In this document: positions 5,217 to 11,632 of the stretch, piece by piece
Position numbering within the stretch: the stretch's first letter is position 1
Layout: every line of letters starts with the position of its first letter
NCBI GenBank assembly: GCA_902803695.1
Contig: CADCQX010000246.1
Coordinates: 1-11,632, forward strand
DNA from: Oscillospiraceae bacterium
Lineage (GTDB): Bacteria > Bacillota > Clostridia > Saccharofermentanales > Saccharofermentanaceae
Length of the DNA stretch: 11,632 bases
Direction of reading: 5' to 3'
Translations under genes and position numbers: made by a program
Notes under the pieces: generated by a model
What the model was told of the DNA's origin: nothing
Seen by the model: the letters and a program-made list of their open reading frames with translations, nothing else
Database searches by the model: none

Positions 5217-7754
5217 ATGAAAAAAAAGATCATTTCAATAGTTCTTGTATCTTCATTCCTGTTTTCCGCCTGCGGAAAAACAACAAAAGATAAGACTGAA
5301 GATACATCATTAACAGAAAACACAGACAGTTCGTCGGTGACAGTTTTGGAATCCGGTGATGATGATAACGGCACGCTTCCTGATCTTGTTCCTGCGGGAA
5401 AAGGTTACACGGGAACAAAGGGCAGCAGTGACTATAATTACGGTGAAGCTTTACAGAAATCTCTTCTTTTCTATGAGCTTCAAAGAAGCGGCGATCTTCC
5501 TGATGACATCAGATGCAACTGGCGTGGTGATTCGGGAATGGATGACGGCAAGGATAACGGGATCGACCTTACAGGAGGCCTTTACGATGCCGGAGATCAT
5601 GTAAAGTTCAATCTTCCTATGGCTTATACCGCATCGATGCTTGGCTGGTCCGTGTATGAAGATAAGGATTCTTATGTTGAAAGCGATCAGCTTAAGTATG
5701 CTCTCGGTGATATCAAATGGATAACCGATTATCTTATCAAGTGCCATCCTGAGGATGAGGTCTTCTACTATCAGGTAGGCGATGGTGGAACGGATCATTC
5801 ATGGTGGGGACCATGCGAAGTCATGAGCATGAATAGACCTTCCTATAAGGTTACTGTCGACTCTCCGGGCTCTGCGGTTACAGGTGAAGCAGCTGCAGCA
5901 TTGGCCATTGCATCGGTTGTTTTCGAGAGTGAGGATAAGGAATATTCAGAACTTTGTCTTACTCACGCCAAGAGCCTTTATGCTTTTTCGAGCAAGACAT
6001 TAAGTGACAGCGGATATACGGCTGCGGCAGGTTTCTATGATTCATGGAGTGGTTTTTATGATGAACTTTCCTGGGCGGGAATCTGGCTTTACATCGCTAC
6101 AGGTGAAGAATCTTACCTCGAGTCTTCGAAAGGTTATTTTGAGAAGGCGGGACATGACTATAACTGGTCATTGTGCTGGGATGATGTTCATATAGCGGAT
6201 GCAGTAATGCTTGCACGCATAACGGGCGAAGACAAGTATAAGATCGAGACAGAGTATCATCTGGATTTCTGGTCATGCGGAACCGATGACGGACAAAGGA
6301 TAACCTATACTCCGAAGGGACTGGCATGGCTTGATTCATGGGGATCTTTGAGATATGCGACAACTACGGCATTTGTAGCAGCCTTGTATAGCAGATATGA
6401 CTGCTGTTCTCCTGATAAGAAGGATATCTACTGGAACTTCGCCGTATCACAGGCTGATTATGCTCTCGGATCAACAGGCTTCTCGTATCAGATCGGTTAC
6501 GGCAATGTCTATCCGATGCATCCTCATCACAGGACTTCCCAGGGATCTTACTGCGATAACATGAACGAGCCTTCGCTTTCCAGGCATATCCTTTACGGCG
6601 CTCTGGTCGGAGGCCCTGATGCCAACGATAATTACTACGATACGGTAACCGATTATTGTGCGAACGAAGTCGCTTGTGACTATAATGCCGGTTTTACCGG
6701 ACTCCTGGCAGCTATGTATTCCGAATATAAGGGCGAGACACTGGTGGATTTCGGAGCTTTCGAAGAAGTTCAGGATGAGTACTCATGTGATACTGGAATC
6801 AACGTTGACGGTACTGATTTTACGGAGATCAAGGCCATCATCTATAACGAGACAGCATGGCCTGCAAGAAAGTCCACGGATCTTGAGTTCCGTTATTATA
6901 TCGACCTCAGCGAAGTTTATAACGCAGGCGGTGATGCTTCTGGTGTTCAGATCTCAACGAACTATATGAAGTGCGGAAGAGCGGACGGACTTAAGGTCTA
7001 TGATGAGGCAAAGAACATCTATTATCTGTCTGTTGTTTTCGATGACGGAGAACTTTATCCGGGCGGACAGGATCATTATAAGTCTGAGATCCAGGTAAGG
7101 ATGACGAGCCCTAACGGTTCATGGGATAAGAGTAATGACTGGTCATACAATAACGGCGGCGCCCTCTATGAAGGCGGTAAGCTCGTATACGGAACAGAGC
7201 CGGGTGAGGGAGAAGCGACCGTTACTACTGCTCCTCAGCCGACCGATAACACCTCGCAAACTGATCCTGCTACAGTAGCACCGACAGCTCCGCCAACGCA
7301 GAATGTGTCTGCTGACGGACTGTCTCTAACGATGACTTATACGGATAACAACAGCAACCAGATCGCGGGAAATCTTGAGATAACTAACAACGGCGACGGG
7401 GCCGTTGATCTGTCGGGCGTAGAGATCTGCTATTATCTGACAAATGATGACGGCCAGGCTCTAACCTTTGACTGTTATCATGCGTCCGTAACATCGGCTT
7501 CGGGTCAGTATACCGAGATGACCTCGAAAATAAGCGGTACTACAGGCTCTTCGAGCGGGACAGACTGCGACACGGTCCTTACGATCAAGGTAAGTGACGG
7601 CAGCCTTTCCAAGGGTGATAAGCTCACGATAAACTTCAGTCTTCACAGAGATGATTGGCAGAATATGAACCTGAACAATGATCATTCCCATAAGTCAGCT
7701 GAGAATATCGTTGTTAAAGTCGGAGGCAAAGTAGTCTTAGGTACCGAACCATAA
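5217..7754 (+). CDS. Lipid-anchored GH9 cellulase with CBM3c and C-terminal CBM3 modules
   Basis: An endo- or processive glucanase cleaving beta-1,4 bonds of cellulose by inversion. The 845-residue product starts at the ATG at 5217: a GAGG site lies 9 bases upstream and a signal peptide follows directly, unlike the ATG at 5160. The signal ends in a lipobox LFSAC (Cys19), so it should be a lipoprotein. After a short Ser/Thr/Asp-rich stalk, the GH9 domain (about 73-506) shows DAGDH (Asp124 and Asp127), HPHHR (about 435-439) and NEVACDYNAGF with the acid Glu484. CBM3c follows (about 526-661), as in processive theme-B enzymes. A Pro/Thr linker (about 662-698) leads to a second CBM3 (699-845) that keeps some flat binding-face residues (His755, probably Tyr765, Trp814). 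No dockerin is present, so it is not cellulosomal. Its terminator overlaps the stop codon. Confidence 0.95.
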   Translation: MKKKIISIVLVSSFLFSACGKTTKDKTEDTSLTENTDSSSVTVLESGDDDNGTLPDLVPAGKGYTGTKGSSDYNYGEALQKSLLFYELQRSGDLPDDIRCNWRGDSGMDDGKDNGIDLTGGLYDAGDHVKFNLPMAYTASMLGWSVYEDKDSYVESDQLKYALGDIKWITDYLIKCHPEDEVFYYQVGDGGTDHSWWGPCEVMSMNRPSYKVTVDSPGSAVTGEAAAALAIASVVFESEDKEYSELCLTHAKSLYAFSSKTLSDSGYTAAAGFYDSWSGFYDELSWAGIWLYIATGEESYLESSKGYFEKAGHDYNWSLCWDDVHIADAVMLARITGEDKYKIETEYHLDFWSCGTDDGQRITYTPKGLAWLDSWGSLRYATTTAFVAALYSRYDCCSPDKKDIYWNFAVSQADYALGSTGFSYQIGYGNVYPMHPHHRTSQGSYCDNMNEPSLSRHILYGALVGGPDANDNYYDTVTDYCANEVACDYNAGFTGLLAAMYSEYKGETLVDFGAFEEVQDEYSCDTGINVDGTDFTEIKAIIYNETAWPARKSTDLEFRYYIDLSEVYNAGGDASGVQISTNYMKCGRADGLKVYDEAKNIYYLSVVFDDGELYPGGQDHYKSEIQVRMTSPNGSWDKSNDWSYNNGGALYEGGKLVYGTEPGEGEATVTTAPQPTDNTSQTDPATVAPTAPPTQNVSADGLSLTMTYTDNNSNQIAGNLEITNNGDGAVDLSGVEICYYLTNDDGQALTFDCYHASVTSASGQYTEMTSKISGTTGSSSGTDCDTVLTIKVSDGSLSKGDKLTINFSLHRDDWQNMNLNNDHSHKSAENIVVKVGGKVVLGTEP

Positions 7755-7762
7755 GTTTTTTT
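7736..7762 (+). terminator. Intrinsic terminator overlapping the cellulase stop codon
   Basis: The arm CTTAGGT (7736-7742) pairs with ACC-TAAG (7748-7755, one bulged A at 7751) across a 5-nt loop, followed by seven T (7756-7762). The 3' arm contains the TAA stop codon at 7752-7754, so the last codons of the cellulase form the hairpin. The stem is only moderately stable. Confidence 0.6.
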
Positions 7763-7791
7763 GAACTTTTTGAAAAGAAACGCTGAACCAT

Positions 7792-7819
7792 TTGCATTGA
7801 GGAATATTTATTTTATAAT
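7792..7819 (+). promoter_or_regulatory. Strong sigma-A type promoter for the RNA upstream of cysS
   Basis: TTGCAT (7792-7797) and a consensus TATAAT (7814-7819) are separated by 16 bp within A/T-rich DNA. Transcription should begin near 7823-7827, exactly where the predicted terminal stem of the following RNA starts. Confidence 0.7.
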
Positions 7820-7822
7820 ATA

Positions 7823-7991
7823 GATACCTGGGATGGGTGGGCTCTTTGTTGAACCTTCACGACATTAAATGGAATCCGGGTCAGTCAATGTAGGTCAAGC
7901 CGGTATAACCGGACGATTGAAACTGGTTGCAGGATACCGCCCTGGCTATAGCTAGGTGTCAAAAAGGGTTCGTTCATTCTAGGCTTTTTTT
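7823..7991 (+). ncRNA. Candidate structured RNA or riboswitch-like leader upstream of cysS
   Basis: The stretch is bounded by a promoter and a T-run (7985-7991). Its ends pair over 9 bp (7823-7831 with 7952-7960, including G-U pairs), followed inward by GGGTGG/CCGCCC (7835-7840 with 7937-7942), ATCC/GGAT (7874-7877 with 7932-7935), CAGTCAAT with ATTG-AA-ACTG (7882-7889 with 7916-7925), and an apical CCGGT/ACCGG hairpin (7900-7912). This gives a rod with a large 5' internal loop. I do not recognise the class. 6S RNA is conceivable from its rod shape, size and promoter, but the loop asymmetry is a poor fit. A T-box would be the usual expectation before cysS, yet the conserved GGTGGNACCGCG core is absent. 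It may be a stand-alone small RNA or the leader of the cysS operon. Confidence 0.5.
7950..7991 (+). terminator. Possible conditional terminator at the end of the structured RNA
   Basis: AGCTAG (7950-7955) can pair with CTAGGCT (7979-7985, one bulged G), followed by a run of T to 7991. The same 5' arm is also used by the terminal stem of the RNA (7952-7960) and by a local hairpin, CCTGGC with GCTAGG (7941-7956). The terminator is therefore mutually exclusive with both. Its 23-nt loop makes it weak on its own. Confidence 0.4.
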
Positions 7992-8013
7992 GTTCAGAAA
8001 TCTGGGAGTATGT

Positions 8014-8178
8014 ATGGAACTGACAAGTAGTGAAAACATTATAGAGCGACTTGATCCGACCACCGAGAGAGTGGTCGGTGTTGTTATGCCGCATTCCCTG
8101 TTGATATCCCGTAAGTTAACTCATTCAAGATCTACCGAAAACGAGCTCTGTCCCAAGGGGACGAAGATTATATTTTGA
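8014..8178 (+). CDS. Possible small protein of 54 residues, unrecognised
   Basis: The ATG at 8014 has a well-placed GGGAG site (8004-8008). The frame runs MELTSSENII through TERVVGVVMPHSLL to a TGA at 8176-8178, 41 bases before cysS. The product is hydrophilic, without signal peptide or membrane helix, and resembles nothing I know. The same DNA contains an 8-bp perfect hairpin (8056-8078) and a 5-bp one (8150-8162), so it may be untranslated leader RNA whose open frame is chance. I keep it at low confidence because of the ribosome binding site and position. Confidence 0.25.
   Translation: MELTSSENIIERLDPTTERVVGVVMPHSLLISRKLTHSRSTENELCPKGTKIIF
8056..8078 (+). promoter_or_regulatory. Strong hairpin in the cysS leader region
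   Basis: CCGACCAC (8056-8063) pairs perfectly with GTGGTCGG (8071-8078) around a CGAGAGA loop. No T-run follows, so it is not a simple terminator. With the smaller GTCCC/GGGAC hairpin at 8150-8162 it suggests that the 200 bases before cysS are folded in the RNA. Confidence 0.45.
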
Positions 8179-8219
8179 TGGAAAGATTTTTATATGATTA
8201 ACGAATCGGAGAATAGATA

Positions 8220-9620
8220 ATGAAAATTTTTAATACACTTACTAGAACCAAAGATGAATTTAAACCAATGACGGAAGGCCAGGTCAAGATGTATGCCTGC
8301 GGACCTACGGTCTACAATTATTTCCATCTTGGAAATGCCAGACCTTTCGTAACTTTCGATACGCTCAGAAGATATCTGGAGTACAGAGGATATAAGGTTA
8401 CTTTCTGCCAGAACTTTACTGATATCGATGACAAGATGATCAAGCGCGCCAATGAAGAGGGCGTAACGGTCAAGGAGATCGCTGAGCGTTATATCAAAGA
8501 GTACTACGTTGATGCTGACGGTCTTAACTGCAAAAGACCGACTATCCAGCCTCGCGCTACAGAGTCCATGGATGCGATCATCGCTCTCGTACAGGCCCTG
8601 ATGGATAAGGGCTACGGCTATATCATCGAAGGTGACGGCGTTTATTACGATGTAACCAAGTTCGAAGGATACGGCAAGCTCTCACACTACAAGCTCGAAG
8701 ACCTTGTAGCAGGCGGCGGTGAGCGTAAGGCTTCCTATGAAGGTAAGAAGAATCCGGGTGATTTCGCTATCTGGAAGTTCAAGAAGGAAGGCGAACCGTT
8801 CTGGCCATCTCCATGGGGTGACGGCAGACCGGGATGGCACATCGAGTGCTCCGCTATGATCAAGAAGCATCTCGGTGATACTATCGATATTCACGGCGGC
8901 GGACAGGATCTTATCTTCCCGCACCATGAGAACGAGATCGCTCAGAGCGAAGCTGCAAACGGATGCACATTCGTTAATTACTGGATGCACAATGCATTTG
9001 TTAATGTCGACGGTGAGAAGATGAGTAAGTCCCTCGGTAATTTCTTTACCATCAGGGATATCGCTGCTCAGTTCCCGTATGAGGTTATCAGATTCTTTAT
9101 CCTTTCCGGTCACTACAGAATGCCGATCAATTTCTCGGATGAGCTTTTAAGATCTGCCCAGAACGGACTTGCAAGGATCACAACCTGCGTTAAGAACCTG
9201 AAGTTCGTCATCGGAAAGAACAGCGGTGACGGTTCCGGAGATGAGGCTTTGCTCGAAGCAGTTAAGAAGGCCGGAGATGAGTTCATCGAGAGAATGGATG
9301 ATGATCTTAATACAGCTGATGCGATCACGGTTATATTCAATCTTGTAAAAGATGCCAATACAGCTGTGGCTGCAGGCAACTGCTCTGACAGTGCCCTTAA
9401 GGCAGCACTCGATAAGATCGTTGAACTTACTGATGTTCTCGGAATCGTAACGGAAGAGAAGAATGATATCCCTTCTGAAGTTATGGATCTTGTAAATAAG
9501 AGAACAGAAGCTAAGAAGGCAAAGGACTTTGCACTCGCAGATTCCTTGAGAGATCAGATCGCTTCACTCGGATATTCCGTTAAGGACACAGCTAACGGTC
9601 CTCAGGTGGAGAAGTTATGA
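8220..9620 (+). CDS. cysS: Cysteinyl-tRNA synthetase
   Basis: A class I aminoacyl-tRNA synthetase that joins cysteine to tRNA-Cys in the cytoplasm. The 466 residues match the family length. The HIGH-type signature is FHLGNAR (about 35-41) and the KMSKS loop is at 268-272. The catalytic zinc ligands expected for the family are all present: Cys27 in CGPTVYN, Cys211 in WHIECSAM, and His236 and Glu240 in PHHENE. A C-terminal helical anticodon-binding region follows. The start is supported by a CGGAG site 8 bases upstream. The stop overlaps the start of mrnC by four bases (ATGA), so the two are translationally coupled. It is the first recognised gene of an operon that continues to the window end. 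Confidence 0.98.
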   Translation: MKIFNTLTRTKDEFKPMTEGQVKMYACGPTVYNYFHLGNARPFVTFDTLRRYLEYRGYKVTFCQNFTDIDDKMIKRANEEGVTVKEIAERYIKEYYVDADGLNCKRPTIQPRATESMDAIIALVQALMDKGYGYIIEGDGVYYDVTKFEGYGKLSHYKLEDLVAGGGERKASYEGKKNPGDFAIWKFKKEGEPFWPSPWGDGRPGWHIECSAMIKKHLGDTIDIHGGGQDLIFPHHENEIAQSEAANGCTFVNYWMHNAFVNVDGEKMSKSLGNFFTIRDIAAQFPYEVIRFFILSGHYRMPINFSDELLRSAQNGLARITTCVKNLKFVIGKNSGDGSGDEALLEAVKKAGDEFIERMDDDLNTADAITVIFNLVKDANTAVAAGNCSDSALKAALDKIVELTDVLGIVTEEKNDIPSEVMDLVNKRTEAKKAKDFALADSLRDQIASLGYSVKDTANGPQVEKL

Positions 9621-10027
9621 TAATACCGTATTTCGCAGGAGACCTTCGTGAAGTATCGCCTTCGGTCCTGGCTTATATCGGTGACGGTGTCTATGATCTT
9701 TATGCCAGATGCTGGGTTGCAGAGCATTGTTCCAATAAGTCAGGAATGATGCATAAGAATACCATCAAATATGTCTGTGCTGAGGCACAGGCTGAAGCTA
9801 TCAGACATCTGATGGATGAGCTGACCGAGACTGAGGAGAACTACTTCAGAAGAGGCAAGAACTCCAATCCGGGAAGCATGGCGAAGAACGCAAGTCCTGC
9901 CGACTACATGTATGCGACCGGATTTGAGACACTTATCGGTTATCTTTTCCTGGATAATCAGGAAGCGAGAATGGATTACATTATCAACAAGGTTTTCGAT
10001 TATCTTGATAATAAGAGCGAGGAATAA
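9617..10027 (+). CDS. mrnC: Mini-ribonuclease III (23S rRNA maturation)
   Basis: A short RNase III-type endonuclease lacking the double-stranded RNA-binding domain; in Firmicutes it trims 23S rRNA precursors. The 136 residues match the family. The signature segments are YIGDGVYDLYAR with catalytic Asp23, the basic loop RRGKNS leading into AKNAS (about 78-92), and ATGFETLIGYLFL with Glu104 as the second metal ligand. The ATG overlaps the cysS stop, with GGAG 5 bases upstream. The order cysS-mrnC-rlmB is common in Firmicutes and supports the assignment. Confidence 0.95.
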   Translation: MIIPYFAGDLREVSPSVLAYIGDGVYDLYARCWVAEHCSNKSGMMHKNTIKYVCAEAQAEAIRHLMDELTETEENYFRRGKNSNPGSMAKNASPADYMYATGFETLIGYLFLDNQEARMDYIINKVFDYLDNKSEE

Positions 10028-10030
10028 GCT

Positions 10031-10891
10031 TTGAGAAACGACAAGAGAAACAACAGACCTGAGAGAAAAGCCAGACCTTATAAGGGCAATGCCTTTAACA
10101 AGGATAAGGCTGAGTTTGAGGGTGGAGATCAGGTTAATAACGAACCATCTCCGGATAGGCTCGAAGGAAAGAACTCCGTTATGGAGGCTCTGAGATCAGG
10201 CCGTGAATTCAACAAGATCTGGATCCTTGAACCGTCTGACGGCAAGGCTCTTGAGGCTCATCTTCAGAAGATAATGATGATGGCGAAGGAGAAAAAGATC
10301 ACCGTTGTCCGCGCAAACCGCCAGGTCATGGACCGTATGAGCCAGACTCATAATCATCAGGGTGTTATCGCTTCTGTTGCCAGCCACGAATACGCTGATA
10401 TCGACGAGGTCATCGCGAAGGTCAGGGAAGAGGGCAGACAGCCGTTGTTTGTAGCTCTTGATGAACTTAAGGATGCATATAACCTTGGTTCGGTACTTCG
10501 TATCTCCGATGCGGCAGGTGTTGACGGAGTCATCATCCCGAAGCACAGATCTATAGGTCTTGATTCTGTCGTTGCTAAGGCTTCTGCCGGAGCTATCGAG
10601 TATGTTCCTGTATTTAGAGTCGTAAATCTCTCGCAGACATTGAGATCTCTTAAAGATGACGGATTCTGGGTCCTCGGAACCGATATGGACGGAACCGTGG
10701 AATATGATAAGGCTGATTACAAGGGCGCTATGGTCGTTGTTATCGGTAGTGAAGGCGAAGGCATGAGAGATTCGGTAAAGAAATGCTGTGATTTCCTCGT
10801 GTCGATACCTATGGTTGGACATGTTAACAGTTTGAATGCTGCGGTCGCAGCGGGTATAGTAATATTTGAAGCATCTAAGCAAAGAAAGTAA
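10031..10891 (+). CDS. rlmB: 23S rRNA (guanosine-2'-O-)-methyltransferase RlmB, SPOUT family
   Basis: RlmB methylates the ribose of G2251 (E. coli numbering) in the peptidyl-transferase region of 23S rRNA. The 286 residues comprise a substrate-binding domain starting at LEGKNSVMEALRSG (about 44-57), then a knotted SPOUT domain with NLGSVLR (151-157), IGSEGEGM (238-245) and IPMVGHVNSLNAAVAAG (259-275), the SAM-binding motifs. The usual DPxNLG is DAYNLG here. Translation appears to start at a TTG (10031) with AGG 8 bases upstream, three bases after the mrnC stop; the next in-frame ATG (Met51) would delete the start of the conserved domain. The first 40 or so residues are a Lys/Arg/Asn-rich, probably disordered extension that may help bind rRNA. 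Confidence 0.93.
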   Translation: MRNDKRNNRPERKARPYKGNAFNKDKAEFEGGDQVNNEPSPDRLEGKNSVMEALRSGREFNKIWILEPSDGKALEAHLQKIMMMAKEKKITVVRANRQVMDRMSQTHNHQGVIASVASHEYADIDEVIAKVREEGRQPLFVALDELKDAYNLGSVLRISDAAGVDGVIIPKHRSIGLDSVVAKASAGAIEYVPVFRVVNLSQTLRSLKDDGFWVLGTDMDGTVEYDKADYKGAMVVVIGSEGEGMRDSVKKCCDFLVSIPMVGHVNSLNAAVAAGIVIFEASKQRK

Positions 10892-10903
10892 CTATTGGGG
10901 AAA

Positions 10904-11632
10904 ATGAGAGAGAACAGGATAGGCAGATTTGCAAAAGCATCCGTAGCAGCAATGCTCACGATAGTATTGCTCCTGGGTATTGCGGGCTGCAGCTTTTTCG
11001 ATAAGATCCAGAATAAGATTGATCCGAGGGCTTCCATCCTTTCCGCACCTGAGCTTGTGAGACTTATAGTCAATGCGATCAATGATGATTCCAAGATCAA
11101 TGATATCTATGAGTCGATCCCTGAAAGTCAGCGTACGGATGTATCCTTCTCGTATTTCTCTTACTATATCTCCATCGTAAGGCAGATAGAAGTCGGAAGC
11201 AGTAATGTTGTCGAGTATGAATTCCTTGACGCGGAGGCTAATAGAGAACATCTGGAGAAGATATATAACAAGCTCTGTCAGGTGACTCCGTCTGCTACTT
11301 TCGAGGATACTTTCCAACCATTCGGAGATGTAAGGACTGTAAGGCTCATCAGGGAAAAAGAAGAGGATTCTGACTTCTACATCTACATTTCATTTAACGA
11401 GAATGGTGATCCTTATCTGTCTTATGAATGGATAATGAATACCATTGAAGTCTATAGTTACATGCAGCACTATTTCACAATGCTTACTGATGACGCTACA
11501 GATGTTTCGAAGAAGACAGAAGGTATAAGCCTTCTCCTTAAGAACAAGAGAGGCTATGCCAATACCTATTCCGATGAGATCATCGAGGCTAAAGCACGTT
11601 ATACGGTAGATTTCTACAGTCTGAAAGTCAGA
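10904..11632 (+). CDS. Lipoprotein of unknown function (3' end outside window)
   Basis: The frame is open from the ATG at 10904 to the last base, giving 243 codons without a stop. GGGG lies 3 bases before the ATG, a rather short spacing. The N-terminus MRENRIGRFAK is basic, followed by a hydrophobic stretch and a clear lipobox IAGC with Cys29, so the protein should be exported and lipid-anchored. The rest is mixed and acidic, with a coiled or helical look and many Asp, Glu, Ser and Tyr residues; no domain is recognised. It starts 12 bases after rlmB and is probably in the same transcript. An antisense open frame at 10892-11317 is a shadow of this gene. Confidence 0.8.
   Translation, partial: MRENRIGRFAKASVAAMLTIVLLLGIAGCSFFDKIQNKIDPRASILSAPELVRLIVNAINDDSKINDIYESIPESQRTDVSFSYFSYYISIVRQIEVGSSNVVEYEFLDAEANREHLEKIYNKLCQVTPSATFEDTFQPFGDVRTVRLIREKEEDSDFYIYISFNENGDPYLSYEWIMNTIEVYSYMQHYFTMLTDDATDVSKKTEGISLLLKNKRGYANTYSDEIIEAKARYTVDFYSLKVR

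Noticed and set aside
7966..7983. tRNA T-arm-like GGGTTCGTTC
   Set aside because: The arms needed for a tRNA cloverleaf are missing around it; the match is chance within the possible terminator loop.
7823..8180. RNase P RNA, tmRNA or SRP RNA
   Set aside because: None of their conserved cores was found: no GAGGAAAGTCC, no ALA-ending tag frame with a tRNA-like 3' end, and no GGAAGGAAGCAGC.
7823..8219. T-box leader controlling cysS
   Set aside because: This is the usual expectation in Firmicutes, but no GGTGGNACCGCG antiterminator core was found anywhere before cysS.
8682..9113. Minus-strand open frame inside cysS
   Set aside because: It overlaps the zinc-site and KMSKS coding regions of cysS and has no recognisable features.
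10196..10882. Long minus-strand open frame (228 codons) opposite rlmB
   Set aside because: It lies wholly inside rlmB, whose SPOUT motifs are clear; the antisense product shows no domain or plausible ribosome binding site.
10892..11317. Minus-strand open frame opposite the start of the last gene
   Set aside because: The plus strand encodes a lipoprotein with signal peptide and lipobox, in line with the operon; the antisense frame is a shadow.

Overview
The window looks like chromosomal DNA of a low-to-moderate GC, fibre-degrading anaerobe of the Clostridia (Firmicutes), probably a rumen or gut lineage. The grounds are a GH9 cellulase with two CBM3 modules, ECF-type vitamin uptake next to a type III pantothenate kinase, the typical Firmicutes order cysS-mrnC-rlmB, and strong GGAGG-type ribosome binding sites. 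I cannot place it to genus. No mobile element, CRISPR array, tRNA or rRNA was seen.

Layout. (1) 1-1035 (+): 3' part of an alpha/beta-hydrolase esterase, ending at a bidirectional terminator. (2) 2487-1100 (-): a two-gene operon of a six-helix ECF S component (probably a pantothenate transporter) and coaX. Its leader is about 135 nt, with ends that pair. The CoaX protein has Tyr where the family has a conserved active-site Asp. (3) 2690-3214 (+): a small membrane protein, divergent from (2); the two promoters form one 32-bp inverted repeat. (4) 5141-3225 (-) and 5217-7754 (+): a divergent pair of exported hydrolases, a surface-anchored lipase-like protein and a lipid-anchored GH9-CBM3c-CBM3 cellulase. 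Their 75-bp spacer carries the same 11-bp palindrome TGATAAAATCA in front of each gene, with centres 42 bp apart. The cellulase terminator overlaps its stop codon. (5) 7755-8219: a 465-bp gap with a strong promoter, a structured RNA that can form mutually exclusive hairpins ending in a T-run, then a second hairpin-rich stretch that may encode a 54-residue peptide. (6) 8220-11632 (+): cysS, mrnC and rlmB, tightly spaced or overlapping, followed by an unrecognised lipoprotein gene cut by the window end.

How it fits together. Regions 2 and 6 are housekeeping (CoA precursor supply, cysteinyl-tRNA charging, 23S rRNA maturation and methylation). Regions 1 and 4 suit plant-polymer breakdown at the cell surface. 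The most novel-looking material is regulatory: the paired palindromes between the lipase-like and cellulase genes, the folded leader of the pantothenate operon, and the candidate RNA switch or small RNA upstream of cysS.
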